DNA from: Laspinema palackyanum D2c | Lineage (GTDB): Bacteria; Cyanobacteriota; Cyanobacteriia; Cyanobacteriales; Laspinemataceae | Direction: 5' to 3' | Length of the DNA stretch: 64,000 nucleotides | Assembly: GCF_025370875.1 (NCBI RefSeq) | Contig: NZ_JAMXFD010000019.1 | Span: forward strand, 52,785 to 116,784 | Shown here: positions 1 through 9,156 of the stretch, one piece after another | Layout of the letters: every line of letters starts with the position of its first letter | Numbering within the stretch: the first letter of the stretch is position 1 | Translations under genes and position numbers: made by a program | Notes under the pieces: generated by a model | The model's input: only the letters and a program-made list of their open reading frames with translations | What the model was told of the DNA's origin: nothing | Databases searched by the model: none

Positions 1-1
1 G

Positions 2-697
2 ACTTCTAGCCATTTTATAATGATCGGGTTGTTGTTTGGGTTCGCGATCGCCCATAGTGGATTAGCCGCCCTGCGCCCTCGGGGGGAACAACTCATCGGC
101 CCCCGATTGTACCGAGTTTTATTCGCTCTGGTGAGTCTCCCCTTTGCCGTGGTGCTGATTATTTATTTCTTTAACCACCGCTACGATGGCCTACAACTGT
201 GGCAAGTTCAGGGCGTGCCTGGGGTGATGCCGTTGGTCTGGACCCTCTCGGGGATTTCGTTTCTGTTTCTCTACCCGGCGACGTTTAATTTGTTAGAAGT
301 GGCGGCGATCGCCAAGCCTCAAGTCCACTTATTTGAAACCGGAATTATCAGAATTAGTCGCCATCCCCAAATGGTGGGTCAAGTGATTTGGTGCCTGGCC
401 CATACTTTGTGGATTGGGACTTCCTTTACCTTGGTGACCTCCATTGGCTTGGTGTTGCACCATTTATTTGCGGTTTGGCATGGCGATCGGCGCATGAAAG
501 CCCGATATGGAGAAGCCTTTGATGCCGTCAAAGCTCGGACTTCAGTGATTCCCTTTCTGGCGATCGCCCAGGGTCGCCAAACCCTCAAATGGGATGAATT
601 TCTACGTCCCGCATATCTCGGTGTCACCCTGTTTACCCTCGGTTTCTGGTGGGCGCACCCCTTCTTAATGAGGGCCACGAGTAATGTTCCTTGGTAA
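2..697 (+). CDS. NnrU / 15-cis-zeta-carotene isomerase (Z-ISO) family membrane protein, 5' truncated
   Basis: The frame is open to the left edge; residues before the first internal ATG at position 20 (TSSHFIM) continue the family pattern, so the true start lies outside the window. The visible 231 residues hold about five hydrophobic segments. Conserved blocks seen are FAIAHSGLAALRP, YRVLFALVSLP, GIIRISRHPQMVGQ and HHLFAVWHGDRR, whose histidines are the likely haem/metal ligands in the family. In cyanobacteria and plants this family includes Z-ISO, which isomerises the 15-cis bond of zeta-carotene in carotenoid synthesis. The family name is secure; the carotenoid role is inferred from family knowledge. 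A hairpin terminator follows at about 865. Confidence 0.85.
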   Translation, partial: TSSHFIMIGLLFGFAIAHSGLAALRPRGEQLIGPRLYRVLFALVSLPFAVVLIIYFFNHRYDGLQLWQVQGVPGVMPLVWTLSGISFLFLYPATFNLLEVAAIAKPQVHLFETGIIRISRHPQMVGQVIWCLAHTLWIGTSFTLVTSIGLVLHHLFAVWHGDRRMKARYGEAFDAVKARTSVIPFLAIAQGRQTLKWDEFLRPAYLGVTLFTLGFWWAHPFLMRATSNVPW

Positions 698-864
698 CAG
701 GGAAATGGGGGAACCCAGAAACATCACAGAAGTGGGGTTTAAGGGTTAAATAATGGCCTTTAAATCCAGACTCGCGGCGTTGAGTTGTACCCCCATGACT
801 TGCAGGAATATTCAATGAATAAAGGGGATTACGGCACCAGCACCGGGAACTCTGAATTCATGAG

Positions 865-899
865 AAAGACGCTCTGTTGAGAACTGGGAGCGTCTTTTT
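865..899 (+). terminator. Rho-independent terminator after the Z-ISO/NnrU gene
   Basis: The arms AAAGACGCTC (865-874) and GAGCGTCTTT (888-897) form a perfect 10-bp stem with a 13-nt loop, followed by a short T run on the plus strand. It lies between two convergent genes and may also slow transcription from the MCP gene on the other strand. Confidence 0.75.
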
Positions 900-924
900 G
901 TTCCTGGTTACAAGGAATAAGTTA

Positions 925-2373
925 TTAAACCACGGACTTTAGATGCAAAGCGGCTTCTTTCAGTCGTTGGGTGCCAATTTTGACCTGAGTAATCCCCGTG
1001 GCACTTTGGGAAGCGCCTTGATTCAGGTCGTTCATCGCCGTGAGAACTTGCTGGATGGCAGTGGCTTGTTCTTTGCTATTGAGCGAGATTTGGGAGACAT
1101 TAACGGCGACTTGATTAATGGCATTTCGCACCCCTTCAAAGGTGGCGGCAGTTTCCCCAACGATGCGGATACCTTCAGCGACGCTTTCGGAACTTTCGCC
1201 ACTGGCGAGGACGGTGGATTTGAGGGCTTTTTCGATGTCGGTGACGAGGAGATTGATTTTTTCGGCAGATCGATGACTCTGATCGGCTAATTTGCGAATT
1301 TCCGTAGCAACGACCCCAAATCCTTTGCCTTGTTCTCCGGCGCGAGCTGCTTCTACGGCTGCATTGAGAGCGAGCACGCGGGTTTGACTAGCTAAATCAC
1401 TAGCGAGTCCGGCGATCGCACCAATTTGATTGGCTCGTTGGCTCAATTCATCCACCCGCGATCGCATCACCCCTACGGTGTGATTGAGTTTGGTCATTTC
1501 CTCCAGGGTGCGATCGACCGCTTGAGTCCCGGATCCAGTCAGGGTGAGGGCTTGTTTGGCCCCAGTCGCCGAGGCGATCGCTTGATCAGCCGCTTGAGCA
1601 GCAGACCGATTTAATTGTTCCATTGCGATACTGGTTTGATGTACGGATCCTGCTTGCTGTTGGGCAATCTGTTCCTGTTCTGTGGTGGCGCTGGCAATTT
1701 GAGTGGAGGTGCTCGCCAGAGTATTGATGATATCGGTCAGGGTCGCGGCGATCGCCCCTCGGATAATCGCAAAACCCAGGGGTGAACCAATCAATAAAGC
1801 CAGGGACAACAAGGGAATAAAAATAATTTGCGTGCGTTGGTACACCTCGGCTGCTTTTTCCCGTTCTTGTTGGGCAATTTCCAACTGTAAATTAATTAAC
1901 TCACTGATTTTCTCCGTGAGCGGGTCAATCACGTTATAGAGATAGCCATTAAATTCGCTGACACTCGCCCGGTCTCCAGTCTGCAAAGCCAGTTGGAGAC
2001 GTTCAATATCGCGATCGGCACGAATGAACAATTGCTCCACTTCCCGAATCAGTCTGACCTCCTCGGGAGTGAGTTGAGTCCCTTGATAAGCCTGCCAGTT
2101 GTCTTCTATGCGATCGCGAGCAGTTCTCACCGATTGGAACGCCTGTTCCATTGTCCACAAGCCCTGATCCGCCTTATTCACCGCATCAATCACCGAGATT
2201 CCGTAATCATCAGAAATTACCTTTAACTGCTGTAACGGCACGACGCGATCATCATAAATCGTTTCGACTTGTCGGTCGATATTGGCAAAAGAAATTAGGG
2301 AATAAATCCCTAACCCGGCCAAACACAGGGTAGGAATCGCGAATCCTATATAAAGCTTTCGCCCTAACCTCAT
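925..2373 (-). CDS. Methyl-accepting chemotaxis protein
   Basis: A chemoreceptor that passes ligand signals to a CheW/CheA array in the inner membrane. The start is taken at the ATG at 2373 (MRLGRKL), giving 482 residues; a longer open frame begins at 2430 but adds a non-membrane leader. TM1 lies near residues 8-30, a four-helix-bundle periplasmic sensor follows, and TM2 is near 182-204. The cytoplasmic hairpin tip at about 324-364 is canonical ([19 protein letters not shown], then [13 protein letters not shown]). I see no clear HAMP domain after TM2. It is the last gene of a minus-strand chemosensory cluster with a second MCP, CheW, CheR and a PatA-type regulator upstream. Confidence 0.92.
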   Translation of the reverse strand: MRLGRKLYIGFAIPTLCLAGLGIYSLISFANIDRQVETIYDDRVVPLQQLKVISDDYGISVIDAVNKADQGLWTMEQAFQSVRTARDRIEDNWQAYQGTQLTPEEVRLIREVEQLFIRADRDIERLQLALQTGDRASVSEFNGYLYNVIDPLTEKISELINLQLEIAQQEREKAAEVYQRTQIIFIPLLSLALLIGSPLGFAIIRGAIAATLTDIINTLASTSTQIASATTEQEQIAQQQAGSVHQTSIAMEQLNRSAAQAADQAIASATGAKQALTLTGSGTQAVDRTLEEMTKLNHTVGVMRSRVDELSQRANQIGAIAGLASDLASQTRVLALNAAVEAARAGEQGKGFGVVATEIRKLADQSHRSAEKINLLVTDIEKALKSTVLASGESSESVAEGIRIVGETAATFEGVRNAINQVAVNVSQISLNSKEQATAIQQVLTAMNDLNQGASQSATGITQVKIGTQRLKEAALHLKSVV

Positions 2374-2839
2374 ATTTTTAGTCCTCAAATTGGGGATGCA
2401 CTGAGACTCTGTTAAATCGGCACTCAGCAACGGTTCACCTGATAATTCTGGTTTTACCTTAGCCTCAACTTGCTTGTTTTGCCTTGGTCCAGAGTATCTA
2501 GTGATACCTAAAGTCTAATCTTTCCCGTTTCGATGCGGGATCGGTTTAAAGGTTCCTGGGAGGGTTCGCTCCTTGAAGGAGGCGCTCATTCCCGGTGGAA
2601 ACGCGCTGTATCGTGCAGGGGTCCAAATCAGCAACGGACAAGGGCTTGAGGTCCAGGGACCGGGATACAGTTCTGTGCTGGGAAAAGAGAGAAAACCGAG
2701 TTATCAAAAAGGCGATCGCTACCCAATCCCGGAAGAAAAAGATGCACCCTGCTTTGGGGCTAAAAATTAGGAATAACGGCTGAAGTTGAAGAGTTAAACG
2801 GGACCAAATGAGTTGAAATGCTCCCAACCAAGAATCGGG
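2374..2839. other. Intergenic stretch between the two MCP genes
   Basis: This 466-bp gap holds only short open frames without recognisable products. It contains one HIP1 site (GGCGATCGC near 2711) and no obvious terminator. It probably contains the promoter and leader of the downstream MCP gene on the minus strand. Confidence 0.4.
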
Positions 2840-4165
2840 TTATAAAAGGTCAAACAACTGATGAGCGTCACGGTTGAGTTTTTGAAGGCGGATTTTAGTT
2901 TCGCTTAAAGTCTGAGTCGTTTCCCGAGCGCTTTGAGCGGGAGATTCCAGGGCATCAAACACCTGTTGAATCGCCGTAGCTTGCTGCTGACTTGCCTTGG
3001 AAATAGCCCGAGTCTGGATTGCCAGGTCAGCGATCGCACTCCAAATCGGTTCCACATTGGGCTCGGATTCTTCCAGTTCAATCGCCACAGCATGGGGTTC
3101 AATTTTGAGTTGAGTGACTAGGGTATTGACTTGCTTGGCGGATTTTTTGGTTTCGTTAGCTAAGGTTCGCATTTTTGTCGCCACGGCCTCCAGACAGTGA
3201 CATTCCAATCCCGGTCGTTGGGACTCAACCCCGGCATGAAGTGCTAACAGATTGGTTTGAGAGGCTAAATCCGTCACCCGATGGGTGAGTCCATAGATTT
3301 TGCCCAAATGACCTCTGAAAGAGAGCATTTTATCTTCTATTTGGGCGACTTGAACCTGGGTGGATTCGAGCTCTTGAGCATGGAGACTAGCGGATTGGGT
3401 TAAGCTTTCCAGGACGGTGTTGATTTGACTCAAGTCAGCAGATTGATGAGTCGAGAGGCTTTCACTGACTAAGATGTTATGGGTGATTTCCTTAGCGGTA
3501 GATTGGAGGGACAGCAGGGGATGGGCGATCGCCTCGACAATTCGATAAGTCCAGGCTGTAGAAATAGCCAGGGTGAACAAAACTAAAACCACACTCCCCA
3601 CCCACACCCACTCATTTAATGCCATGAGCGCAAGATGAGTGCCATCGGCCTTAGACCCTTGAATCTGGTTCTGAACCGCCAGAAAATCCTCCAGCGCTTG
3701 GGTGATTTCTAGGGAAAGATTATGACTTTCCGCCGCTGCAAACGCCCTCATGGCTTGGTCTCTTTTTTGAGTTTGGGTTAAAGTCATCAAATATCGATTC
3801 AAACTATCGATTTGATTTCCTAACTCTTTGATTTTATCTAAGCGAATTTGCAAATCTGGATTTTCAATCTGGCCATTCAGGGACTCAATGGCCTCTTCAA
3901 ATAATTGAGATTTTTTTTCGTATTCAACTAAAAAATCACCTTCGGGATTGACTAAAAAGCTGGCACTATAACGCTGCATCTGGGAAAGGCCAGAAACCAT
4001 ACGTTCCGAGTTGTCCAGGATTTGTTGTCCTGCTGCATCGGTATCCAGTATTTGTTGGAGGGTCTGGGTCTGGCAGGAAATCCCGGCGGCAAAGCCAAGG
4101 GACAGCAATAACGGCACTGAATATCCCAGTAAAATACGGGTTTTTAGTTTTAACGGGTTGAACAT
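2840..4165 (-). CDS. Divergent methyl-accepting chemotaxis protein with degenerate signalling tip
   Basis: A 441-residue protein with MCP architecture: TM1 at about 11-30, a helical periplasmic domain, TM2 at about 186-208 and a long cytoplasmic coiled coil. The hairpin tip begins normally (VTDLASQTNLLALHAG, 297-312) but the usual [16 protein letters not shown] block has become HAGVESQRPGLECHCLEAV. Residues known to contact CheA/CheW and neighbouring receptors are therefore changed. It lies between the CheW gene and another MCP and is likely part of the same unit. It could be a receptor with altered coupling, a decoy, or a gene drifting out of function; the full-length open frame argues against a plain pseudogene. 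Confidence 0.8.
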   Translation of the reverse strand: MFNPLKLKTRILLGYSVPLLLSLGFAAGISCQTQTLQQILDTDAAGQQILDNSERMVSGLSQMQRYSASFLVNPEGDFLVEYEKKSQLFEEAIESLNGQIENPDLQIRLDKIKELGNQIDSLNRYLMTLTQTQKRDQAMRAFAAAESHNLSLEITQALEDFLAVQNQIQGSKADGTHLALMALNEWVWVGSVVLVLFTLAISTAWTYRIVEAIAHPLLSLQSTAKEITHNILVSESLSTHQSADLSQINTVLESLTQSASLHAQELESTQVQVAQIEDKMLSFRGHLGKIYGLTHRVTDLASQTNLLALHAGVESQRPGLECHCLEAVATKMRTLANETKKSAKQVNTLVTQLKIEPHAVAIELEESEPNVEPIWSAIADLAIQTRAISKASQQQATAIQQVFDALESPAQSARETTQTLSETKIRLQKLNRDAHQLFDLL

Positions 4166-4422
4166 AGGTCCGTCGGTGCAACCAACAAAACATCTTGTGA
4201 TTATTCATTCATTAAACCCGTGAATCCAGAATTCAGAAGAAAGAATATGCGATTAAAACTCACACCAGAGGGGGATTTGCCGGACACTCATTGGGGGGAA
4301 TTGGGGGACAAGAGGCCCCTGATGGGTGGGACACCCAGGCAGGGTGCTCGGGTCGAGTCTCCCCCAAGACGGTTCTGTTCGGACAAGAGTTAGGAAATCA
4401 TCGAGTCCGACTTCAGAACCGA

Positions 4423-5481
4423 TTAGGGTTCTTCATTGACTTCTAATTCTCCTTGGGTGAGAATTTTAGGCAGATCGAGCAAGCTCATCATTTTCTCGCG
4501 ATAGGGTGCTGTACCCCGGAGGTATTCATCATTGGCAGAGTGAATGGCGGCAGGTACGGGAGCAATTTTGGACGGATGTAGATACATGACGTCACAGACT
4601 TCCTGGATGGCAATCCCCGCAACGAGTTCATCGATATGAACGACCATCACCTTACTGCCATCAATGGCACGGATCATGGGGAGGTTTAAGGTTTCGCGAA
4701 TATCGATTAAGGTGACAATTTCACCTCGGAGATTCATGTTGCCGATGATCCGGCTGGGACAGCAGGGAATCGGGGTGATTTCTCGAATGTCGGTAAATTC
4801 CCGCACCACGTTCAGATCCAGACCGAAGTATTCATCGTTTAGTCCAATCACGGCGATCGGCATCAATCCGGTAAAGTCTTCGCCTTCGCTGAGTTTCATT
4901 AAATTGTCGGCCCGCTCTTGAAAGATGGCCATTTCGGACGGGGTGGCATGGGGGCAGAATCGCCGGTCTTTCTGAACCGGGGTCTCCGTGGCGGGTATCC
5001 CTGAACCGTTGAGTGCAGTGGGGAGGTTTTCAGCGGAATCGGTGTATGCAATTAATTGTTCGGGATCGAGCAGCATCACCAATTCGGAAAGGTTCTTGGC
5101 AACCCCGGTGATGTAATGGTGGTAGGGGGTGTCGTTTTGTCGTCCATAGGCAATTTGGGGGGCGATCGCCTCCAAGGGGATCTCTTGCACTTCATGAACT
5201 TGGTTGACAATCAGCCCGACTTTGACGGTTTGCCACTCGATGACGATGATGCTATCCGTAATCTGGTAATCTTGCGATCGCTGAAAGAAACGTAAGTTTA
5301 AATCCATGACGGGTAAAATTTCTCCCCGCAGATTCAACAGTCCCACAATGTCCCGAGGGGCTTCATCAATGGGAGTTAATGTCGGTAAGAAAAATATTTC
5401 TTGCACCGCATTGGTTGTCACCCCATACCGTGACCCATTTAAGCTAAATGTTAAATAAGAGTGATGGTCGCTCACGTTCAT
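4423..5481 (-). CDS. Tandem-domain CheW scaffold protein
   Basis: A 352-residue protein with two CheW (SH3-like) domains, about 5-145 and 205-345. Both carry the typical GLLNLRGEILPVMDL / GNMNLRGEIVTLIDI strand pair. CheW links receptors to CheA; double-CheW proteins are less common and may bridge receptors or rings. The start is ATG with a GGGAG ribosome-binding site. Only 11 bp separate it from the CheR gene upstream, so the two are almost surely co-transcribed. The inter-domain linker has a short Cys/His-containing stretch (RRFCPHATP), which I do not interpret. Confidence 0.93.
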   Translation of the reverse strand: MNVSDHHSYLTFSLNGSRYGVTTNAVQEIFFLPTLTPIDEAPRDIVGLLNLRGEILPVMDLNLRFFQRSQDYQITDSIIVIEWQTVKVGLIVNQVHEVQEIPLEAIAPQIAYGRQNDTPYHHYITGVAKNLSELVMLLDPEQLIAYTDSAENLPTALNGSGIPATETPVQKDRRFCPHATPSEMAIFQERADNLMKLSEGEDFTGLMPIAVIGLNDEYFGLDLNVVREFTDIREITPIPCCPSRIIGNMNLRGEIVTLIDIRETLNLPMIRAIDGSKVMVVHIDELVAGIAIQEVCDVMYLHPSKIAPVPAAIHSANDEYLRGTAPYREKMMSLLDLPKILTQGELEVNEEP

Positions 5482-5492
5482 GTTCTCCCGCT

Positions 5493-7064
5493 TTAGTCCT
5501 GAGTTTGAATCGCCTTAATCAGATAATCTTTTAATTCGCTTAAATTCATTTTATCTAAATGTTCCAACGAGTAATCTGTCGGTAAATTTCCTAAAATATC
5601 TAAGGCTGTTCTCCGCATTTTATTGGCTCTTTTCAAGTCCGATTCTCGTTCATAAATGGCCGCCAATTCCAAGTAAGCGCCTATAGAAAGGGGCACCAGA
5701 TACAGAATCCGCTTTAACCAATATTTGGCCCGGTCCAGGTCGCCTTTTTCTTCAGCAATATGAGCCATGATATAATAAGGCTCGACCGCCAGACCATCAA
5801 TGGAGATAGCTTGTTGACAATACCGTTCGGCTTGGTGATAGTTTCCTAAGTTGGCATAAATTTTAGCAATCAGATAATAGGCTTGAAAATGTCGAGGCTG
5901 CAATCTAACAATATGCTGCGAAGTCAGGAGTGATTCGTCTAAGCGGTCTGCTTTAAAAAGCGTTTCAGCCTTCTGCAACAGCAGAGTGACGTCAGAGTTT
6001 TTAAAAGTCAGGTCTGAGGAAGAGGTGCTGGAAGGATAAAGCGGCGATTGATTTTTATGTCGGTTGACTTTGTTGTTGAGGGTCTCTAATTTCACCGAGG
6101 TGGAGATTAAGGAGGGGGAGGGTCTGGAGGACGGGAGGTTATACCCTTGAGAGGAGTGAGAAACAGGGATTTTAACGGAAGAGTGATCTCGACGCTGATA
6201 TACCACGGACTGGGAAAACACTTTCGGGTTAAGCTGGTCCAAGTTCTGCCCGTGCAGTTCCGCATGAGCCGTAATCAAGTATCCGCCCGATCGCAGAGTG
6301 TTGGCAAATTTTTCGACTATTTCACCAATCACTGGGAAGTCAAAATAGACAAAGACATTGCGACAGATAATTAAATCGAAATTAGCCAGGTCACTGGTAG
6401 AGTCTGGAAAGCGATCGCGGGCTAAATTACCCACCCGAAAGGTGACTAACTTGCGATATTTTTCTTCTAATTTCCACTGGTTCTTGCGTTGTTGGAAATA
6501 TTGGGGCAGGCGCGTGGGTTCTACCATGCGAAATGACCAAGGGCTATATAGTCCTTGTTTGGCTTGCTCAATAGACTCGTGATTAATATCCGTTCCTAAG
6601 ATAAAAAGATTCCAATTTTCCCAGTCGGGAATCAGTTGGGTCAGCAGAATTGCCAGAGAGTAGGGTTCTTCACCAGTGGAACATCCCGCACTCCAAATCC
6701 GCAGGGAGGGTTTGGAGTTTGAATCTGAACTCCTAACTTGGCGTTGATAAGCAATCACTTCCGGTAGCAGGACATTTTCTAGAAGCCAAAATTGACCGCT
6801 ATCTCGAAAAAAATAACTTTCACCTGTGGTTAAAAGGGTGATCAAGGTTCTCCATTCTCCTTGAGCAGCGATTGCTGAAAAGGAATTATTGGAGTTGATC
6901 CCTTCCTGGAGTAATTTATAATAATCCTCGGGGGAGGATAATTTAAGCGCACGGATCCGAGAACCCAGTTTACGACATAAAGCCTCTCGGTCTTGAGTCC
7001 TGATTCGCAAACCCGTATAGTTAGAAATTAGTTGGACAAAAAGTTGTATTAAAGCTTCACTCAT
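5493..7064 (-). CDS. cheR: CheR-type protein-glutamate methyltransferase with C-terminal TPRs
   Basis: A 523-residue protein. The N-terminal all-alpha CheR domain covers about 5-65. The SAM-binding domain follows, with WSAGCSTGEEPYSLAI (motif I), GTDINHESIEQA and the CheR signature FDLIICRNVFVYFD. After a Ser/Pro/Lys-rich linker (about 300-350), tetratricopeptide repeats occupy about 360-500. CheR methylates glutamates on chemoreceptors using S-adenosylmethionine; the TPR tail is a protein-interaction module found in alternative chemosensory systems. No CheB methylesterase is seen in the window, so demethylation must come from elsewhere or be absent. It is co-transcribed with the CheW gene. 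Confidence 0.92.
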   Translation of the reverse strand: MSEALIQLFVQLISNYTGLRIRTQDREALCRKLGSRIRALKLSSPEDYYKLLQEGINSNNSFSAIAAQGEWRTLITLLTTGESYFFRDSGQFWLLENVLLPEVIAYQRQVRSSDSNSKPSLRIWSAGCSTGEEPYSLAILLTQLIPDWENWNLFILGTDINHESIEQAKQGLYSPWSFRMVEPTRLPQYFQQRKNQWKLEEKYRKLVTFRVGNLARDRFPDSTSDLANFDLIICRNVFVYFDFPVIGEIVEKFANTLRSGGYLITAHAELHGQNLDQLNPKVFSQSVVYQRRDHSSVKIPVSHSSQGYNLPSSRPSPSLISTSVKLETLNNKVNRHKNQSPLYPSSTSSSDLTFKNSDVTLLLQKAETLFKADRLDESLLTSQHIVRLQPRHFQAYYLIAKIYANLGNYHQAERYCQQAISIDGLAVEPYYIMAHIAEEKGDLDRAKYWLKRILYLVPLSIGAYLELAAIYERESDLKRANKMRRTALDILGNLPTDYSLEHLDKMNLSELKDYLIKAIQTQD

Positions 7065-7612
7065 TTATTTATATAAACCTTGAGACGCAAGCTATGGGTG
7101 TAGAACGCTGTCTGAAGAAAGGCGAATCCCAGGAATGGGAGGAACCCTGGCCGTTTAGGGGGTAGCATTCCTCCAAACTGGTTCAGGGGGGAGGGGTGCG
7201 ATCGCAATGGAATGCCGGGGTGGGTTGGGCTTGGGTTCGGTTCAAATGAACCCATTCTTATTTTGCCCTGAATCGGGTTAGATGAGCAGAGAGAAGGAAG
7301 GTATCCACTGAGCAGGTATCGGGTTAGAGCAGTCCTAAATCAGTTGGGTCATGGATCTAGGACCCGAAAACCTTGGAGTGCGAGCCTCCAAGAACAGCTC
7401 CTTGGGTTACAAATTATTTAGGATTGCTAGAGTAAGCAGCTTATTCCATTGTTATAACCGTTTTCTGGGGATTCGTGCCAATCGGAAATGAAGCCAGGAA
7501 GCGATCGCCCGTGCAGATGCTGGAGTCTGGGTGCGGTGAGCACCCTTGTCGATCCGCAACAACCCTGAAGGGGAGAGCGAGTTCACAAAGGAGCGATCGC
7601 CCGGGGAGTCCC
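7065..7612. other. Intergenic stretch between PatA-type and CheR genes
   Basis: This 548-bp gap has no convincing gene. It contains HIP1-like sites (near 7201, 7501 and 7595) and a small GGGTGC...GCACCC hairpin near 7531. It probably carries the promoter of the CheR-CheW pair. Confidence 0.4.
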
Positions 7613-8968
7613 TCATGCCAGCGCCGGAAAACCCATGTCAGAGAGGGGGTTGGGGCGATCGGAGCATTTCAGGTATTTTTCAACCATTTGCAGCACCTTT
7701 TCCGCCTCGGGGGGCTTACTGAGAAAATCGGAAGCCCCATTTAATTTAGCCCGGGTGCGGTCAATAATGCCATCCTGACTGGTGAGGATGACAATCGGAG
7801 TCTCGCGAAAGAGGTGGCTTTGCCGTAAAAAATTGCAAAGATTATAGCCATTCGTCTGGGGCATCACCAGATCTAAAAAGATAAAATCCGGCTTTTTCTC
7901 CGAGAGGATGGCCACCCCTTGCATGGGGTCCTGAATGGCGATCGTCTCGTAACCGGCAGGTTGGAGGATACGCGCGAGGACCTCTGAAACCAGGGGACTA
8001 TCATCAATGCAAGCAATCAAGGGTTTTTTGGGGGCTACTGCCGCCCGAACAATGCGCCACTGTTCCAGAGGTGAAGGCCAATCTGACACGGCTTGGAGAG
8101 AGATTTTACCCTGTTCCACGAAATGATGTAAAGTTCGGGTCACGCCCACGATGGATTGTTTGCGCTCGATCGCCAGATCCCAAATCGTATTTTCCCCGTT
8201 GAAGAGAGTGTTGAGGGTCAAAAATGACTGGGAACTGACTTGTTGTTTGAGCTGGGTGGGATGACTTAAGACCGGGGACAAGTCTGGGCTGATGTAGTGT
8301 AACCCTAGTTGTTCCCACTGTTCCCAGAGCTGTTCGGCCTTCTGAAACACTTGGGCCACATCCAACGCGGATAGGGCGATGTTGCCGGGGATCTGGAAAG
8401 ACTCCAGGGCCTGGGGATGCCAATGGGTGCTAATTTTGGCATAGCTGGCCAGGTTGAATAAGGCTTCTAAACTACTCGTGCGAATCAGCGCTTTGGCATG
8501 AGTGGGACTGAGCAGATGTTGGTCCATTCCCGGTTTCAGAAGTTGAAATTCCCAGGGTTCTCCCTGGGCGACATCTTTGGGATCGACCACGAACTTGGGG
8601 CAGTGTTGTCGCAAGGCCCTGGACCACCGCCGGACCCGGTGAACACTTTCAGTAATGTAGAGTAACCGGCCCATGACGAGGTAAAATCGCCACTGGCGTT
8701 CCCCGGCGCACCGAGGGGATAGTGGAGCCTTACCTTGAGGAACGGTGGGCAAAGCCGTCTCACTCATCCGGGTCAAGGGGTCTTTCCCTGAACACTGATG
8801 CGGTTTCCCTGGGGGGCGATCGCCAAGGGGCTTAGCCCCTGGATCAGGGGGTTGATAAGATCCAGTGCATTCTTGAGCGACAACGAGCCATGTCCCGGTC
8901 ACTTTTTGCTGCATTAGCGCGGCTAACTCCCCAGCAATTTTTGCACAGCCTAAAGACTCCAATATCAT
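7613..8968 (-). CDS. PatA-type response regulator (DUF4388-like N-terminus plus C-terminal receiver)
   Basis: A 451-residue protein. Residues 1-300 resemble the DUF4388/PatA N-terminal region of cyanobacterial PatA-family regulators, including the block FYLVMGRLLYITESVHRVRRW. Residues 315-435 form a receiver domain (CIDDSPLV, phospho-acceptor D366 in FLDLVMP, LTSQDG, LSKPP). PatA-family proteins act with chemotaxis-like clusters for phototaxis and pilus motility or, in Nostoc, heterocyst patterning. An unusual feature is a Pro/Gly/Cys-rich insertion at about residues 33-91, splitting the first beta strands from the rest of the domain. It lies upstream of CheR-CheW-MCP on the same strand. Confidence 0.88.
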   Translation of the reverse strand: MILESLGCAKIAGELAALMQQKVTGTWLVVAQECTGSYQPPDPGAKPLGDRPPGKPHQCSGKDPLTRMSETALPTVPQGKAPLSPRCAGERQWRFYLVMGRLLYITESVHRVRRWSRALRQHCPKFVVDPKDVAQGEPWEFQLLKPGMDQHLLSPTHAKALIRTSSLEALFNLASYAKISTHWHPQALESFQIPGNIALSALDVAQVFQKAEQLWEQWEQLGLHYISPDLSPVLSHPTQLKQQVSSQSFLTLNTLFNGENTIWDLAIERKQSIVGVTRTLHHFVEQGKISLQAVSDWPSPLEQWRIVRAAVAPKKPLIACIDDSPLVSEVLARILQPAGYETIAIQDPMQGVAILSEKKPDFIFLDLVMPQTNGYNLCNFLRQSHLFRETPIVILTSQDGIIDRTRAKLNGASDFLSKPPEAEKVLQMVEKYLKCSDRPNPLSDMGFPALA

Positions 8969-9156
8969 AAGTAGCCGCTCTTGAGTCGATTTTCCATCAC
9001 TAAGTTAGCCCGTTTTGAACCGTTTGGACATCCGTATATTTCCCGATCCCCTCCCTCTGAAGACAGGGCGCTGCCCCCAAATTGTCCCCGGTGATTGTCC
9101 GCCGGATAATGGCTAGGGGGTTTCGGGGGAGGTCACCTCACGAACTGGGGGGGAAT

